A DNA stretch of 64,000 bases from contig NZ_FNHI01000002.1 of NCBI RefSeq assembly GCF_900103455.1, positions 1 through 64,000 of the forward strand, written 5' to 3'. Positions 45,727 to 56,300 of this stretch are shown here, one piece after another. The notes beneath the pieces were generated by a model, which saw only the letters and a list, made by a program, of their open reading frames with translations, made no database searches and was not told where the DNA came from. The first letter of the stretch is position 1; each line of letters opens with the position of its first letter. Both the position numbers and the translations under genes were made by a program. This DNA comes from Streptomyces wuyuanensis. Lineage in GTDB: Bacteria > Actinomycetota > Actinomycetes > Streptomycetales > Streptomycetaceae.

Positions 45727-46404
45727 ATGGCCGTTGATCACGCGTCAGGTGTGTCGGACGCATCAGAGGAACGTACGAGAACCCCCGTCACCGCCGACGA
45801 CGTGCAGCATGCCGTACGGCTGGCGCTGACCACCCTGCGGGCGGGCCTCGGCGCCGACTGGGACGCCAGGGCGGGCGCCCTGGAGTGGACCTGCTGGGAG
45901 ACCGTCGAGCATCTCGCCGACGACCTCTTCGCCTACGCCGCCCAGCTCGGCCCCGAGTCCCCTCCGCTCGACAACGATGTCCCCTTCGACTGGATCACGC
46001 GCCGGGACGGCGGACCGGCGAACGTCACCTTCGCCGACCGGGCCGCCGGCCCCCGGGGTCTGCTCCAGATGCTGGACGCCTGCGGCGGCATGCTCACGGC
46101 GATGGTGCGCACGGCCCCCGCTGATGCCCGGGCGTACCACACCTTCGGGACGTCCGACGGCGAGGGCTTCGCCGCCATGGGTGTGGTCGAGACCCTCGTC
46201 CACACCCATGACGTGGCTCAGGGCCTGGGCCTCACATGGTCCCCTCCGGCGGGCCTCTGCGACCGCGTACTCGCCCGCCTCTTCCCCGGTGCCCCGGTGG
46301 ACACGGACCGCTGGGAAACCCTCCTCTGGGCGACGGGCCGCGGCGAACTGCCGGGCCGCAGGCGCCTGGAGTCCTGGCGGTGGCACGGGGCCACGCGGGA
46401 CTGA
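45727..46404 (+). CDS. Mycothiol-dependent maleylpyruvate isomerase-like (DinB fold) protein
   Basis: This 225-residue protein has the MDMPI N-terminal/DinB four-helix bundle with metal ligands in TVEHLADDLFAYAAQLG and ETLVHTHDVAQGLGL. This fold is used by mycothiol-dependent enzymes of actinobacteria. Its substrate is not known, and no maleylpyruvate pathway genes are near, so the name describes the family only. It is divergent from the shorter amidase gene and ends convergently with the longer one at a shared bidirectional terminator. Confidence 0.83.
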   Translation: MAVDHASGVSDASEERTRTPVTADDVQHAVRLALTTLRAGLGADWDARAGALEWTCWETVEHLADDLFAYAAQLGPESPPLDNDVPFDWITRRDGGPANVTFADRAAGPRGLLQMLDACGGMLTAMVRTAPADARAYHTFGTSDGEGFAAMGVVETLVHTHDVAQGLGLTWSPPAGLCDRVLARLFPGAPVDTDRWETLLWATGRGELPGRRRLESWRWHGATRD

Positions 46405-46418
46405 CGCGGCGGAAGGCG

Positions 46419-46457
46419 AGCGGCCGGGCCCCCCTTCTCCTCGGGGTCCCGGCCGCT
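46419..46457. terminator. Bidirectional stem-loop terminator
   Basis: AGCGGCCGGG at 46419-46428 pairs perfectly with CCCGGCCGCT at 46448-46457; inside it CCCC and GGGG extend the stem after one mismatch. It lies between two genes that converge on it. Confidence 0.8.
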
Positions 46458-46487
46458 GCCGTTCGGTGGTGGCGCTGTGGTGTGGTG

Positions 46488-49208
46488 CTACGGGGTGATG
46501 AGACGCCCGATGCCCAGGCCCGAGGGCGCGACCAGGGTGCTGACGCCGTAGAAGACGCCGGAGGAGGGCACGACACCCGACGTGCTGCTGTTGTCGAGTT
46601 GGAGGATCGTGCCGTTGTTGGCGTCCGTCCCGTCCGCGCCGAGGGCGAGATCGGCACGGCTGTAGCCGGACAGGTCGGTCAGGCTCACGGCGGCGCCGAG
46701 CCGCTCGTTCGGCGCGGTCGTACCGGGGACTCCGGCGGTGTCCAGGTGGTACGCGACCGAACCGGTGGCGGTCATGCCCGTGGCGGAGCCGCGGATCAGG
46801 AGGGCCTGGCCCGCGTTGGCCTGGTTGGCGCCGTCCCGCGTGAGGTCCTCGCCGGGCAGGCCGACGAGCACGTCGGCGTAACCGTCGAGGTTGACGTCTC
46901 CGACGGAGACCGAGGCGCCCATGGTGTCGCCGGACTCGTCGCTGTCGGGGATCCCGGTGCTGTTCTGGTTGAAGGTGGCACGGCCGTCCTTGGTCAGGCC
47001 CGTGGGCGAGCCGAGCACCTGGGCGACCGCGCCGCCCGTCGCGAGGTGGCCGGACTCCGTGGAGTTCGGCTGGCCGATGGCCAGGTCGTCGTAGCCGTCG
47101 CCGTTGATGTCGCCCACGGCGAGCGAGCGGCCGCCGCGCGGGTAGAGGACGCCGATCCGCTCCAGGCCGTTGGCCGTGCCCTTGAGCGCGAGGATCCGGC
47201 CGACACCCGACGAGTCGCGGTAGGTGATGGCGGCGTCGGCGTAGCCGTCGCCGTTGAAGTCGCCGCTTCCGGCGGAGGCGAAGGAGACCACCGAGGTGTT
47301 CGCGGTGTCGCTCAGCCAGCCGGCCTTGGTGGCGTAGGTGGGGTTCTTGGACTCGAACACCCACCAGCGGCCCGGCTTGCCGGGGGCGACGGACAGGACG
47401 TCCGCGGTGCCGTCGGCGTTGAAGTCGCCGACGGCGACGGCGGTGCCGAGCTTGTCACCGGTCACGCGGTAGGCGGGCGAGGTCATGTAGCTGACGCCGG
47501 AGGTGAGACCGGGGCCGTTGAGCACGGTCACCGAGCCGGTGTCGGTGTGCCCCGACTCGTCGTCCTCGCCGGGGGCGCCCACGACCAGGTCGGCGTAGCC
47601 GTCACCGTTGTAGTCGCCCCAGGCGGACGTGGTGCCGAACTGGTCGCCGCTCTCGTTGGCGCCGGGCACGTCCCCGCTGTTCTGGTCGATGGACGTGCGC
47701 ACCGTGGTGCTCGGCCCGTCGGTGGTGCCGGGCAGAACGGTGACGCGGCCGGCGCTGCTCGCGTACTTGGGCAGACCCGCGACCAGGTCGGTGATGCCGT
47801 CCCGGTTGTAGTCGGCCGTCGGGATCGCGGAGTTGCGGCCGGCGCCGGCGGCGAAGCCGCGGATCGAGGACAGCTTGGCGTACAGGTTCTTGCCGGGGCA
47901 GGCGGTCGCGAAGGCGTCGCGGTGCCCGGAGATCACCTTCATGGTGGCCTGCTGGCCGGTGACGTACTTGCCGGTGTTGCCCTGCGCGGTCAGGGTGACG
48001 CTGCCCTGCGGGTCACCGCCGTACTGGCCGAGCTTCCAGGCCGCGACCCGGGCCGCCGACTGCAGCGCGGCCTTCGTCGGCTGTCCGGCGGGCTTTCCGG
48101 TCGCCGGGTCGCCCTCGAAGTCGCCGAGGACGGCGATGCCGGTGGAGTAGCTGTTGAAGCCGTAGGTGTGCGCGCCCTTGACGGGAAGGTCGATACCGCC
48201 GCCGCGGCCCTCGAAGATCTGGCCGCACTTGTCGACCAGGAAGTTGTAGCCGAGGTCGTTCCAGTCCTCGGCGTTGATGTGGTACTCCATGATGCCGCGC
48301 ACCAGGGCCGCGGACTCGGCGCAGCTGTAGTTGTTGGCCCCGACGGTGTGGTGGATGAAGACCGCCTGGACCTTCTCGATGTACTCGGCGGGGTCCTCGA
48401 CCAGCGACTCGTCGGCCCCCCACTGGGCGCGGCTGATGATCGACGGCTGCCTGACCGTCGACGGCAGCGCAGCGGGCTTGGTCGGCGTGGGCGTGGGCGT
48501 CGCGGTCTCGGTCGGCGTGCCGGTCTCGGTCGGCGCCGCCGTGTCGCTCGGCGCGGCGCTGTCCGTCGGGGTCGCCGTGCCGCCCGGGGCGGCGGTGTCC
48601 GTCGGTGCCGGGGTGTCCGTCGCGGTCGCGCCGGGAGTCTCCTCCACGGCGAACGCCGCGCTGTCCATGTCCGCGTCCGCGGCGGGCGTGCTCAGCGCCG
48701 CGGCCGGAGCGGCGGGGTTCTCGGCCTCCGCCTTGCTCACGCCCGGGTCCACCATGTGCAGCTTCAGGCCCTTGGGGAGCGCCGCCCGGCCGTCCACGCG
48801 CACCTGCACGGCGGTGGAAGGGCCGACCCACAGCGGCTCGGACGCTCCGCGTCCGCCGTCGCTCTCGACCTCGTCCGGAGTGTCCGACTCCGCGAGGTCC
48901 ACGGACTGCCAGCCGGACCACCGCCCGGTCTCGGCACTGCGCGTCCGCACCTGCGCGACGATGCCCGCGACCTTCGCGGAGTCGTCGTCCCAGCCGATGC
49001 CGACCAGGGAGAACGGCTCCGTCGTCGTCGCCGGAAGGTCCCGGTCGGTGGCGCCGCCCTTGGCGAGAGCGAGTGAACGCAGCTCGGCGGCCCGCTCGTG
49101 CAGCCGCAGCGGCTGCGGCCTGTCCGACGGACTCGCCGTGGCCACGGTCACCACACCGGCACCACCCAGCACCACGGCGCCGAGCGTCAGCCACACCCGG
49201 CGCTTCAT
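46488..49208 (-). CDS. Secreted N-acetylmuramoyl-L-alanine amidase (PGRP) with long FG-GAP propeller
   Basis: This 906-residue paralogue of the protein at 43894 has the same order. A signal peptide comes first, then a beta-rich domain with the shared ATTTEPFSLVGIGWDDDSAK, a Thr/Pro/Ala linker (TDTPAPTDTAAPGGTATP), and the amidase domain (AVFIHHTVGANNYSCAES; SGHRDAFATACPG). At least six FG-GAP repeats follow (for example DYNGDGYADLVVGAPGED, DINGDGYDDLAIG, DVNLDGYADVLVGLPGED), enough for a full seven-bladed propeller. It should digest peptidoglycan and bind polymer or cell surface through the propeller. Confidence 0.92.
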   Translation of the reverse strand: MKRRVWLTLGAVVLGGAGVVTVATASPSDRPQPLRLHERAAELRSLALAKGGATDRDLPATTTEPFSLVGIGWDDDSAKVAGIVAQVRTRSAETGRWSGWQSVDLAESDTPDEVESDGGRGASEPLWVGPSTAVQVRVDGRAALPKGLKLHMVDPGVSKAEAENPAAPAAALSTPAADADMDSAAFAVEETPGATATDTPAPTDTAAPGGTATPTDSAAPSDTAAPTETGTPTETATPTPTPTKPAALPSTVRQPSIISRAQWGADESLVEDPAEYIEKVQAVFIHHTVGANNYSCAESAALVRGIMEYHINAEDWNDLGYNFLVDKCGQIFEGRGGGIDLPVKGAHTYGFNSYSTGIAVLGDFEGDPATGKPAGQPTKAALQSAARVAAWKLGQYGGDPQGSVTLTAQGNTGKYVTGQQATMKVISGHRDAFATACPGKNLYAKLSSIRGFAAGAGRNSAIPTADYNRDGITDLVAGLPKYASSAGRVTVLPGTTDGPSTTVRTSIDQNSGDVPGANESGDQFGTTSAWGDYNGDGYADLVVGAPGEDDESGHTDTGSVTVLNGPGLTSGVSYMTSPAYRVTGDKLGTAVAVGDFNADGTADVLSVAPGKPGRWWVFESKNPTYATKAGWLSDTANTSVVSFASAGSGDFNGDGYADAAITYRDSSGVGRILALKGTANGLERIGVLYPRGGRSLAVGDINGDGYDDLAIGQPNSTESGHLATGGAVAQVLGSPTGLTKDGRATFNQNSTGIPDSDESGDTMGASVSVGDVNLDGYADVLVGLPGEDLTRDGANQANAGQALLIRGSATGMTATGSVAYHLDTAGVPGTTAPNERLGAAVSLTDLSGYSRADLALGADGTDANNGTILQLDNSSTSGVVPSSGVFYGVSTLVAPSGLGIGRLITP

Positions 49209-49479
49209 GCTCAATGGTCGGTACGCATGTGACGTACGCGGACTCAAATGCCCCACCCCTTGGAGATTCACTCGCGGCTCATCCGTCTCATGGATGGCCT
49301 GGTTCACACAGCGATGGCGGATGCCGAACCGTCACGGGAAACCATGGGATGTGACACGAGTCACAGCATGATCGTCGTGCGTGCTCTCGCTGGTCGTGCA
49401 GTGTGCTCGCCGGTCGTGCGGTGCGCGTAGCGCGTTGCGTGGGTCTGTGTCGCACGGGCCCGCCTCGCACGGGTCCGGG

Positions 49480-50034
49480 TCAGTCCTCGCCCGCTCCGGC
49501 GGCGGGGAGCTCGCCCGAACACGTCGCCCGCCCGAACTCGCCCATGGCCGTGGCGCGCTGTACGTGCTGCCCGCGGACGGCGAGCGTGCACGAGGCCCGG
49601 CCGCCCTTCTTGTCGAGGACGATGGCCACGCTCGGGGCCTGGCCCAGAGGGACCTCGACCGACTTCTTCCAGGGCAGGGTGACGCCCTTCTCGACCGTGG
49701 CCGTGCCGGCCTCGCTGCGCGCGAGATACGCGATCTCGGCCGTGCCCGTCCCTGTGACCTCGTACGTCACTTCCGCCGTCGGGACGGCGCGGGGCTTCGG
49801 CTCCTCCTTCGTGTTGAGCACGCCGTAGCCGACGAGCCCGCCGCAGGCGAGCAGTACGGCCGCGGCGATCAGCAGGCCGCGCCGGTCGGGAGAGCCCTCC
49901 GTGGCCTCGCCCTCCGGCGCGGTGTTCTCGGCCGGCGCGAGTCCGGAGAGTTCGGCGAGTTCCTTCGTCGGCGTTTCCTCCGCCGGTGATTCCTTCTCCG
50001 GCGCCGTACGTTCCGGGAGTTCATTGGACGACAT
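49480..50034 (-). CDS. MmpS-like single-pass membrane protein
   Basis: This 184-residue protein has a long charged, Glu/Pro-rich cytosolic N-terminus and one helix (RGLLIAAAVLLACGGLVGYG near 52-72). An extracytoplasmic beta domain beginning VTYEVTGTGTAEIAYLARSE follows, with two cysteines (RASCTLAV and GRATCSGEL) likely to pair. This layout resembles mycobacterial MmpS and related beta-sandwich membrane proteins. No MmpL or other transporter is adjacent. The role is unknown. Confidence 0.72.
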   Translation of the reverse strand: MSSNELPERTAPEKESPAEETPTKELAELSGLAPAENTAPEGEATEGSPDRRGLLIAAAVLLACGGLVGYGVLNTKEEPKPRAVPTAEVTYEVTGTGTAEIAYLARSEAGTATVEKGVTLPWKKSVEVPLGQAPSVAIVLDKKGGRASCTLAVRGQHVQRATAMGEFGRATCSGELPAAGAGED

Positions 50035-50357
50035 GAGTGGACCGGCTTTCGGTGATTGGCTGACGTGGAACCGGGGGTTTATACACCATGCCGCCGATCC
50101 GGCGCGAGCGAGCGGATGAAGCGGGCGAACCGCCCCTCCTGTGGCCTGCTGATTGTCCAGTTATGTCCGCGCAGTTGACAGGGCATCAGCTGCTTGATTA
50201 GAAACCCGCCGCGATCTCCGTGAAAAAGAATGCGCCACTCCTTTTTCGCGGTTGCTTCGCCATGCTCAAAGCCGGGTGGAATTCTCCGCTCCGGCTCGTT
50301 CGGCGTGCCCATTTCGCATGCGGCGACCTGGGTTCGCCGATGCGGAAAGGTATTGAG
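50035..50357. other. AT-richer leader region ahead of the Rhs gene
   Basis: No gene is visible. The region is less GC-rich than its neighbours, with an apparent sigma-70-type promoter at 50175-50204 and a small hairpin GAAAAAG/CTTTTTC at 50222-50247. The toxin reading frame stays open from 50220, but its N-terminal residues upstream of 50340 do not look like a signal peptide. Confidence 0.55.
50175..50204 (+). promoter_or_regulatory. Likely sigma-70-type promoter of the Rhs gene
   Basis: TTGACA at 50175-50180 and TAGAAA at 50199-50204 are separated by 18 bases. The -35 box is a perfect consensus, rare in this GC-rich DNA. Transcription would start near 50212, about 145 bases before the toxin start. 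Confidence 0.6.
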
Positions 50358-53300
50358 GTGAAAGTTCCGTACAGGAGATCTCTCTCCTGTCTTGTCGTCT
50401 CGGCGGTAGCGAGCACGCTATTGCCGCAGATCGCCTACGCGGCCCCCGCATCACCGTCGAGCGACGACGACAAGGGCGTCATCGACACGATTGCGGGCTG
50501 GTTCTCCGACGACGAAGCAGGGGCGGACAAGCCCCCCGTCGGCGGGAAGCTGGAGATACCCAGTCGGCAGAAACTGCCGAAGGGCAAGGTGCTCCCGCAG
50601 CCGAAGCGGGTCAAGGAGCTGACGCAGCGGCGTACGCCGCAGGCGAGGTTCTGGCAGATGTCGGACGGGCGCGTCGAGGCGGAGCTGTCGGCCTCGCCGG
50701 AGTCGTACCGGTCGGAGGCGGACGGCTCGTGGAAGCCGATCGACACGACGGTGACGGCGTCGAAGGCCAAGGGGTTCGCCTACGCCAACACGACGAACGC
50801 GGGCCGCAGCTGGTTTGGTTCGGACGCGTCGAAGCTGGTGCGGTTCGAGACGGCCGCCGGCCAGGCGGTGACCCTGGGGCTGGAGGGCGCGGCCAAGGGC
50901 GTCGCGCCGACCGCCAAGGGTGACACGGTCACCTACAAGGATCTGGCCGCGGGCGCGGACGTCTCGTACGAGGTGGGCGCGGGCCGGGTGAAGGAGAACA
51001 TCACCCTCGCCGAACGGCCCGCGAAGCCGGTGCGGTTCGTGTTCACGCTGGACGCGGGCCCGCTGGAGCCGAAGGAGCGGGGCGACGGGTCGATCGCCCT
51101 GTTCGGCGAGGATCCTGCCAACCCGGTGCTGGTGATCCCGCCGGCGTTCATGACGGACGCGAAGAAGGACAAGGCGTCCCCGTACGGCACGTCCTACAGC
51201 CCCAAGGTCTCGCAGGAGCTGAGCCGTCACGGCAAGCAGTGGCGGCTGACGGTGACGCCGGACGCGACGTGGCTGGCGGCTCCGGAGCGGCAGTACCCGG
51301 TGGTGATCGACCCGACGATCACGATCGCGCCGTCGCCGACGGAGTCGCAGGACGTGATGGTCCGCTCGGACGCGCCGACGACGAACTTCAACAGCACCTG
51401 GGACATGTCGGCGGGCAAGACCAGCAGCACGGGCATCGCCCGTTCGCTGATCAAGTTCCCGCTGGACGAGATCCCGGCCGGCTCGAAGATCGACACGGCG
51501 CAGCTGTCGCTGTACTTCGACCAGGTCCACACCACGGGTTCCACGAACGTGGACGTGGAGGTCCGCCGGGCAACGGGCGCCTGGGACGAGACCACTGCGA
51601 CGTGGAACAACACCAGTGCGCTGGCAGGTGGTGAGCAGTCCGCGACCACGGTCCTGATGGACGACGGCGACACCGGTACGGCCGCGGTCGGCGAGTGGCC
51701 GCGGGTCAGCGGCACGGGTCACGCGAGCGACTACGCCTACAACAAGAACACCGCGACCGGTGAGTCCTACACCTGGCAGCCGAACATCGTCGACGCCGCG
51801 GACTACAAGGTCGAGGTCCACACCCCGGTGCAGGCGGACGGCGCCACGGCCGCCCCGTACACGGTGACCTCGGCCGAGCCGACCGCGAACTTCACGGTCA
51901 ACCAGGCCACCGGCACGACCGGCTGGCGCCAGCTCGGCACCACGCAGATCGACTTCGCCAAGGGCAACGCCGGCAAGATCGTCCTCGGTGACACGGGCGA
52001 CTCGACCAAGCGGACCATCGCCGACGGCGTCCGGCTGGTCAACCCGGCCCAGGTCCGCAAGGACATCGGCGAGTACAACCAGTGGCACAACTTCCGGGTC
52101 GGCGACACCGTCCAGAAGTGGGTCTCGGGCACGGCGACGAACCACGGCTTCGTCGTCAAGGCCGTCGACGAGTCCGGCACCGCACCGCTCGGCGGTCCCC
52201 AGTACCAGGCCGGGGACTACGACTACGGTGGCGAGACGTCCACGATCCCGCGCCTGACGGTCACCTTCGGCAAGACCGGCACCTCGCTGAACTCGCCGAC
52301 CGTCGTGCACGGCACCGGCCCCGAGCTGTCCTGGGCCGCGTACAACAACACCACCGGTGACGCGGACCTCGACATCGCCGAGTACCAGCTGCACCGTTCC
52401 ACGCAGCAGGTCTTCACGCCTTCCGCCGCGACCCTGATCGCGCCGATCGCCAAGACGGCCACCACGTACACGGACACCACGGCCGTCCCGACGCCGGACT
52501 CCAGCAGCGCGGAGATCGGGAAGTCGTACTACTACCAGATCGCGGTCAAGACGGCCGACGGCCAGGTCCTCGGCTCGCCGACCCGCGTGGTGGGCATCCC
52601 GAAGGCCGGCCGCACGATGCGGCTGATCCAGGCGGGCGCGGGCGTCACGGACACCACCCTGTCCTCGCTCAAGCCGACGACGAACCTCAACACCATCGAG
52701 CAGGGCACTGTCGGGCAGGACTGGCTGACCGTCGGCAACAACTCCGCCACCTACGGCAAGACCCGCTCGGTGATCAAGTGGCCCACGACCACGATCCCCG
52801 CCACCGCCACGGTGCTGGAAAGCCGGGTCTTCCTGTGGTCCACGATGACGACACGGGACACCGCGTCCAAGGCCCAGTACAACCTGCACGGGCTGACCCG
52901 GGACTTCACCGAGACCCAGGCCACCTGGAACAACGCGAACTCCACCACCGCGTGGACCACCGCCGGCGGTGACCACTCCTCGGTCGTCTCCGACTACGTG
53001 CCCGCGTTCAACACGGACCTCGGCCGCCACTGGTGGGACGCGACCTCCCTCACCCAGGGCTGGGTCAAGACGCCCAGCAGCAACAAGGGCACCCTGCTCA
53101 AGCTGAAGGACGAGACGACGGCCGGCCCGCAGGAGCGCTCCATCTTCCTGTCCGCCGCCGCGCCCGACCCGCAGCTCCGTCCCCTGCTGCGCGTGATCTA
53201 CGTCGACTCCACGACGGAGGACACGTACTACGCGCCGCAGACGCCGTCCCGGAAGGCCACGGACTCCACGTACACCGAGGACGTCACGGTCACCAACACC

Positions 53301-56300
53301 ACAGGGAACGCGTGGGCCGCCGGTGAGCGCGAGCTGTCCTACACGTGGAAGCTGCCCGACGGCACCGACGCCACCACGGCCGGCAACCAGCTCAAGACGC
53401 CGATCCCGGCCCTGCTGCCGGGCAAGTCGGCGACGATCCAGGCGCAGGTCAAGACCCCGTCCGACTCGGCCGCCGGCAACAAGCGGGACGAGTACGCACT
53501 GGGCTGGGACGTGCGCAAGGTCTCCGACGGCACCTGGTTGTCCGCCGGGACCGGCGGCATCGCGCCGCTGAAGCAGAACGTGGCCGTCGAGGAACCGACC
53601 TCCGACCAGCTCGGTCTGGAGAAGTTCTATGCCTACACGGGCAAGAACACCGGTGCCGGCTCGACGGTCATGAACAACCTGGCCTCCGGCAACAGCGTCT
53701 GGTCGTACAACGCGTTCAACAACCCGGGCCGCGGGCTCAACACCTTCGCCCGCTTCGCATACAACAGCCTCGACACCTCGGACACGGTCTCGGGCCATGG
53801 CTGGTCGGCGCAGATCTCCGGCCCGATCAGGCTGGGCGCGCCGCTGGACTTCCACCCCAACCCGAACCCGACGGAGATCCGTCTCCCGGACGGTGACGGC
53901 ACCACGCACGTCTTCCGCAAGCAGGAGGACGGCACGTGGAAGGCTCCCGCGGGCGTCCACTACAAGGTCACGATGAAGTCGGGCCTGGACTGCAAGCCCA
54001 ACAAGGACCCGGTCCCGGACGCCTGGACGCTGACGCGTCCGGACGGGACGCGGTTCCTGTTCGGCTGCGACGGCTACATGACGTCTGCCATCGACAAGAA
54101 CGGCAACACGCAGACGTACACGTACGAGGAGCGCAAGTCCAACAACAAGCCGACCAAGTTCCTCACGTACATCACCGACCCGGCCGGCCGTCAGTCGCTG
54201 GCCGTCGACTACTGGACCAAGGGCCAGTCCGGCTACCAGTACGTCAATGACTCGGGCGTGCTGACCACCGACAGCGGCAGCCTGAACAACTCCAAGATCT
54301 ACGACCACGTGAGGTCCGTGACGGACATCTCGGGCCGCAAGATCGAGTTCTACTACACCACCAAGGGCCTGCTCGGTCAGTTCACCGACGGCGTGGGTTC
54401 GTCCCAGCCCAAGGTGTTCAAGTTCACCTACGACGCCACGCAGGGGAACAAGAACGTCAAGCTGGTCGAGGTCACCGACCCGCGCGGCAACCACACACAG
54501 CTGGGGTACTACTTCCCGAGGGAAGGTGACGACCCGAAGTACCACTGGCGCACGCAGACCATCACCGACCGTCTGCAGGGCACCGCGGACTTCACCTACG
54601 CGGCCAACGCGACCAACCCTGAGTTCACCGACACCAAGGTCATCGACGCCGAGAACCACGCGACCGACTATGTGACGGACAACCTCGGCCGCCCCGTCCA
54701 GACGACCAACGCCAAGTCTGAGACCACGAAGATGTCGTGGGACGCGGACCACAACGTCACGTACCTGGAGGAGGCCAACGGCGCCAAGACCGCGTTCTGC
54801 TACGACCAGAAGACGGGCTACCCGCTCTGGAAGCGCGACGCGGAGCAGAACAAGTCCGGAGTTCCGCCTCCCGGCGACTGTGCCCCGGGCACATACCCGG
54901 AGAACTCGGCCCGGTACACGTACCAGACACGTGTTGACGGCTACTCGGCCGACCTGTTCACCAAGACCTCTCCCGAGGGCCGCAAGTGGCAGTTCGGCTA
55001 CGACACGTTCGGCAACCTGAAGACGGTCACCGACCCGAAGGGCGTCGCCACGCCTGCCGCCGGCGACTACACCACGTCGTACGAGTACGACGCCCACGGC
55101 CAGCTCACCAAGGCGATCGACCCCAACGGCAACCCGACGGCCTCCAGCGACTTCGGCCCCACTGGCTACCCGGCGAAGATCATTGACGCTCTGGGCAAGT
55201 CGAGCGACTTCGTCTATGACGAACGTGGTCAGGTCCGTGAGGTCACCGACGCCCTCGGCAAGAAGGTCACCCAGACCTACGACACCTTCGGACGTCCGAA
55301 GGAGAGCAAGGTCCCGAAGAACCAGGCCGCGGGCGAGTACATCACGACCCCCGCCCCGGTCTTCGACGCCAACGACAACGTGACCACGTCGACGGCGCCG
55401 AACGGTGCGGTCTCCACCGCCGTCTACGACGCCGCGGACCAGATCGTCTCGGCCACGGCTCCGAAGGACACGGCCACCTCGCCCGAGCGGCGCACGGCCT
55501 ACACCTACGACAAGGTCGGCAACGTCAAGACCGTCACCGAGCCGAAGGGCACGCTGAAGACCTCGGACGCCACCGACTACGTCACCACCAACCACTACGA
55601 CGCGATCTACCAGCTCACCTCGGCCGTCAACGCCGCGGGCAACAAGATCACCTACGAGTTCGACAACGTCGGCAACGCGGTCAAGGTCGTCGACCCGAAG
55701 AAGAACGCGACCCCGGACACGACCGACCACACGTCCAAAATGGTGTACGACCTGAACCACCGGGTCACCACCTTCACGGACGCGGCGGGCAAGTCCAGTT
55801 CGCGCAGCTACGACAAGGACGGTCTCGTCCTCACGTCCACAGACCCCGCGAACAGCACCACGACGTACACGTACGACGAGCGGGGCAAGCAGGCCGAGGT
55901 CAAGGTCCCGTACGACGCGACGACGTTCCGCGTCACCAAGTACGAGTACGACCAGGCCGGCAACACCACCAAGGTGATCACCCCCAAGGGCGCCGCGACG
56001 GCCACCGCCGACGACTTCGTGTCACGCACCGAGTACGACGTCCTGAACCGTCCGGTCAAGCAGTACCAGCCGTACGACCCGACCGACCCGGCGCACAGCG
56101 ACCCGAACGTCTACACGCAGACGGTGTACGACGCCGTCGGCCGGGTCGCGCGGCAGTCGCTGCCGCCGTCGAAGGGCCAAACGGTCCGAAACGACACGGT
56201 CTTCGAGTACTACGACAACGGCTGGACGAAGAAGTCCACCGACGCGTGGGACATCGCCACGACGTACGACTACACCGATCTCGGGTACCAGAAGGCCCGC

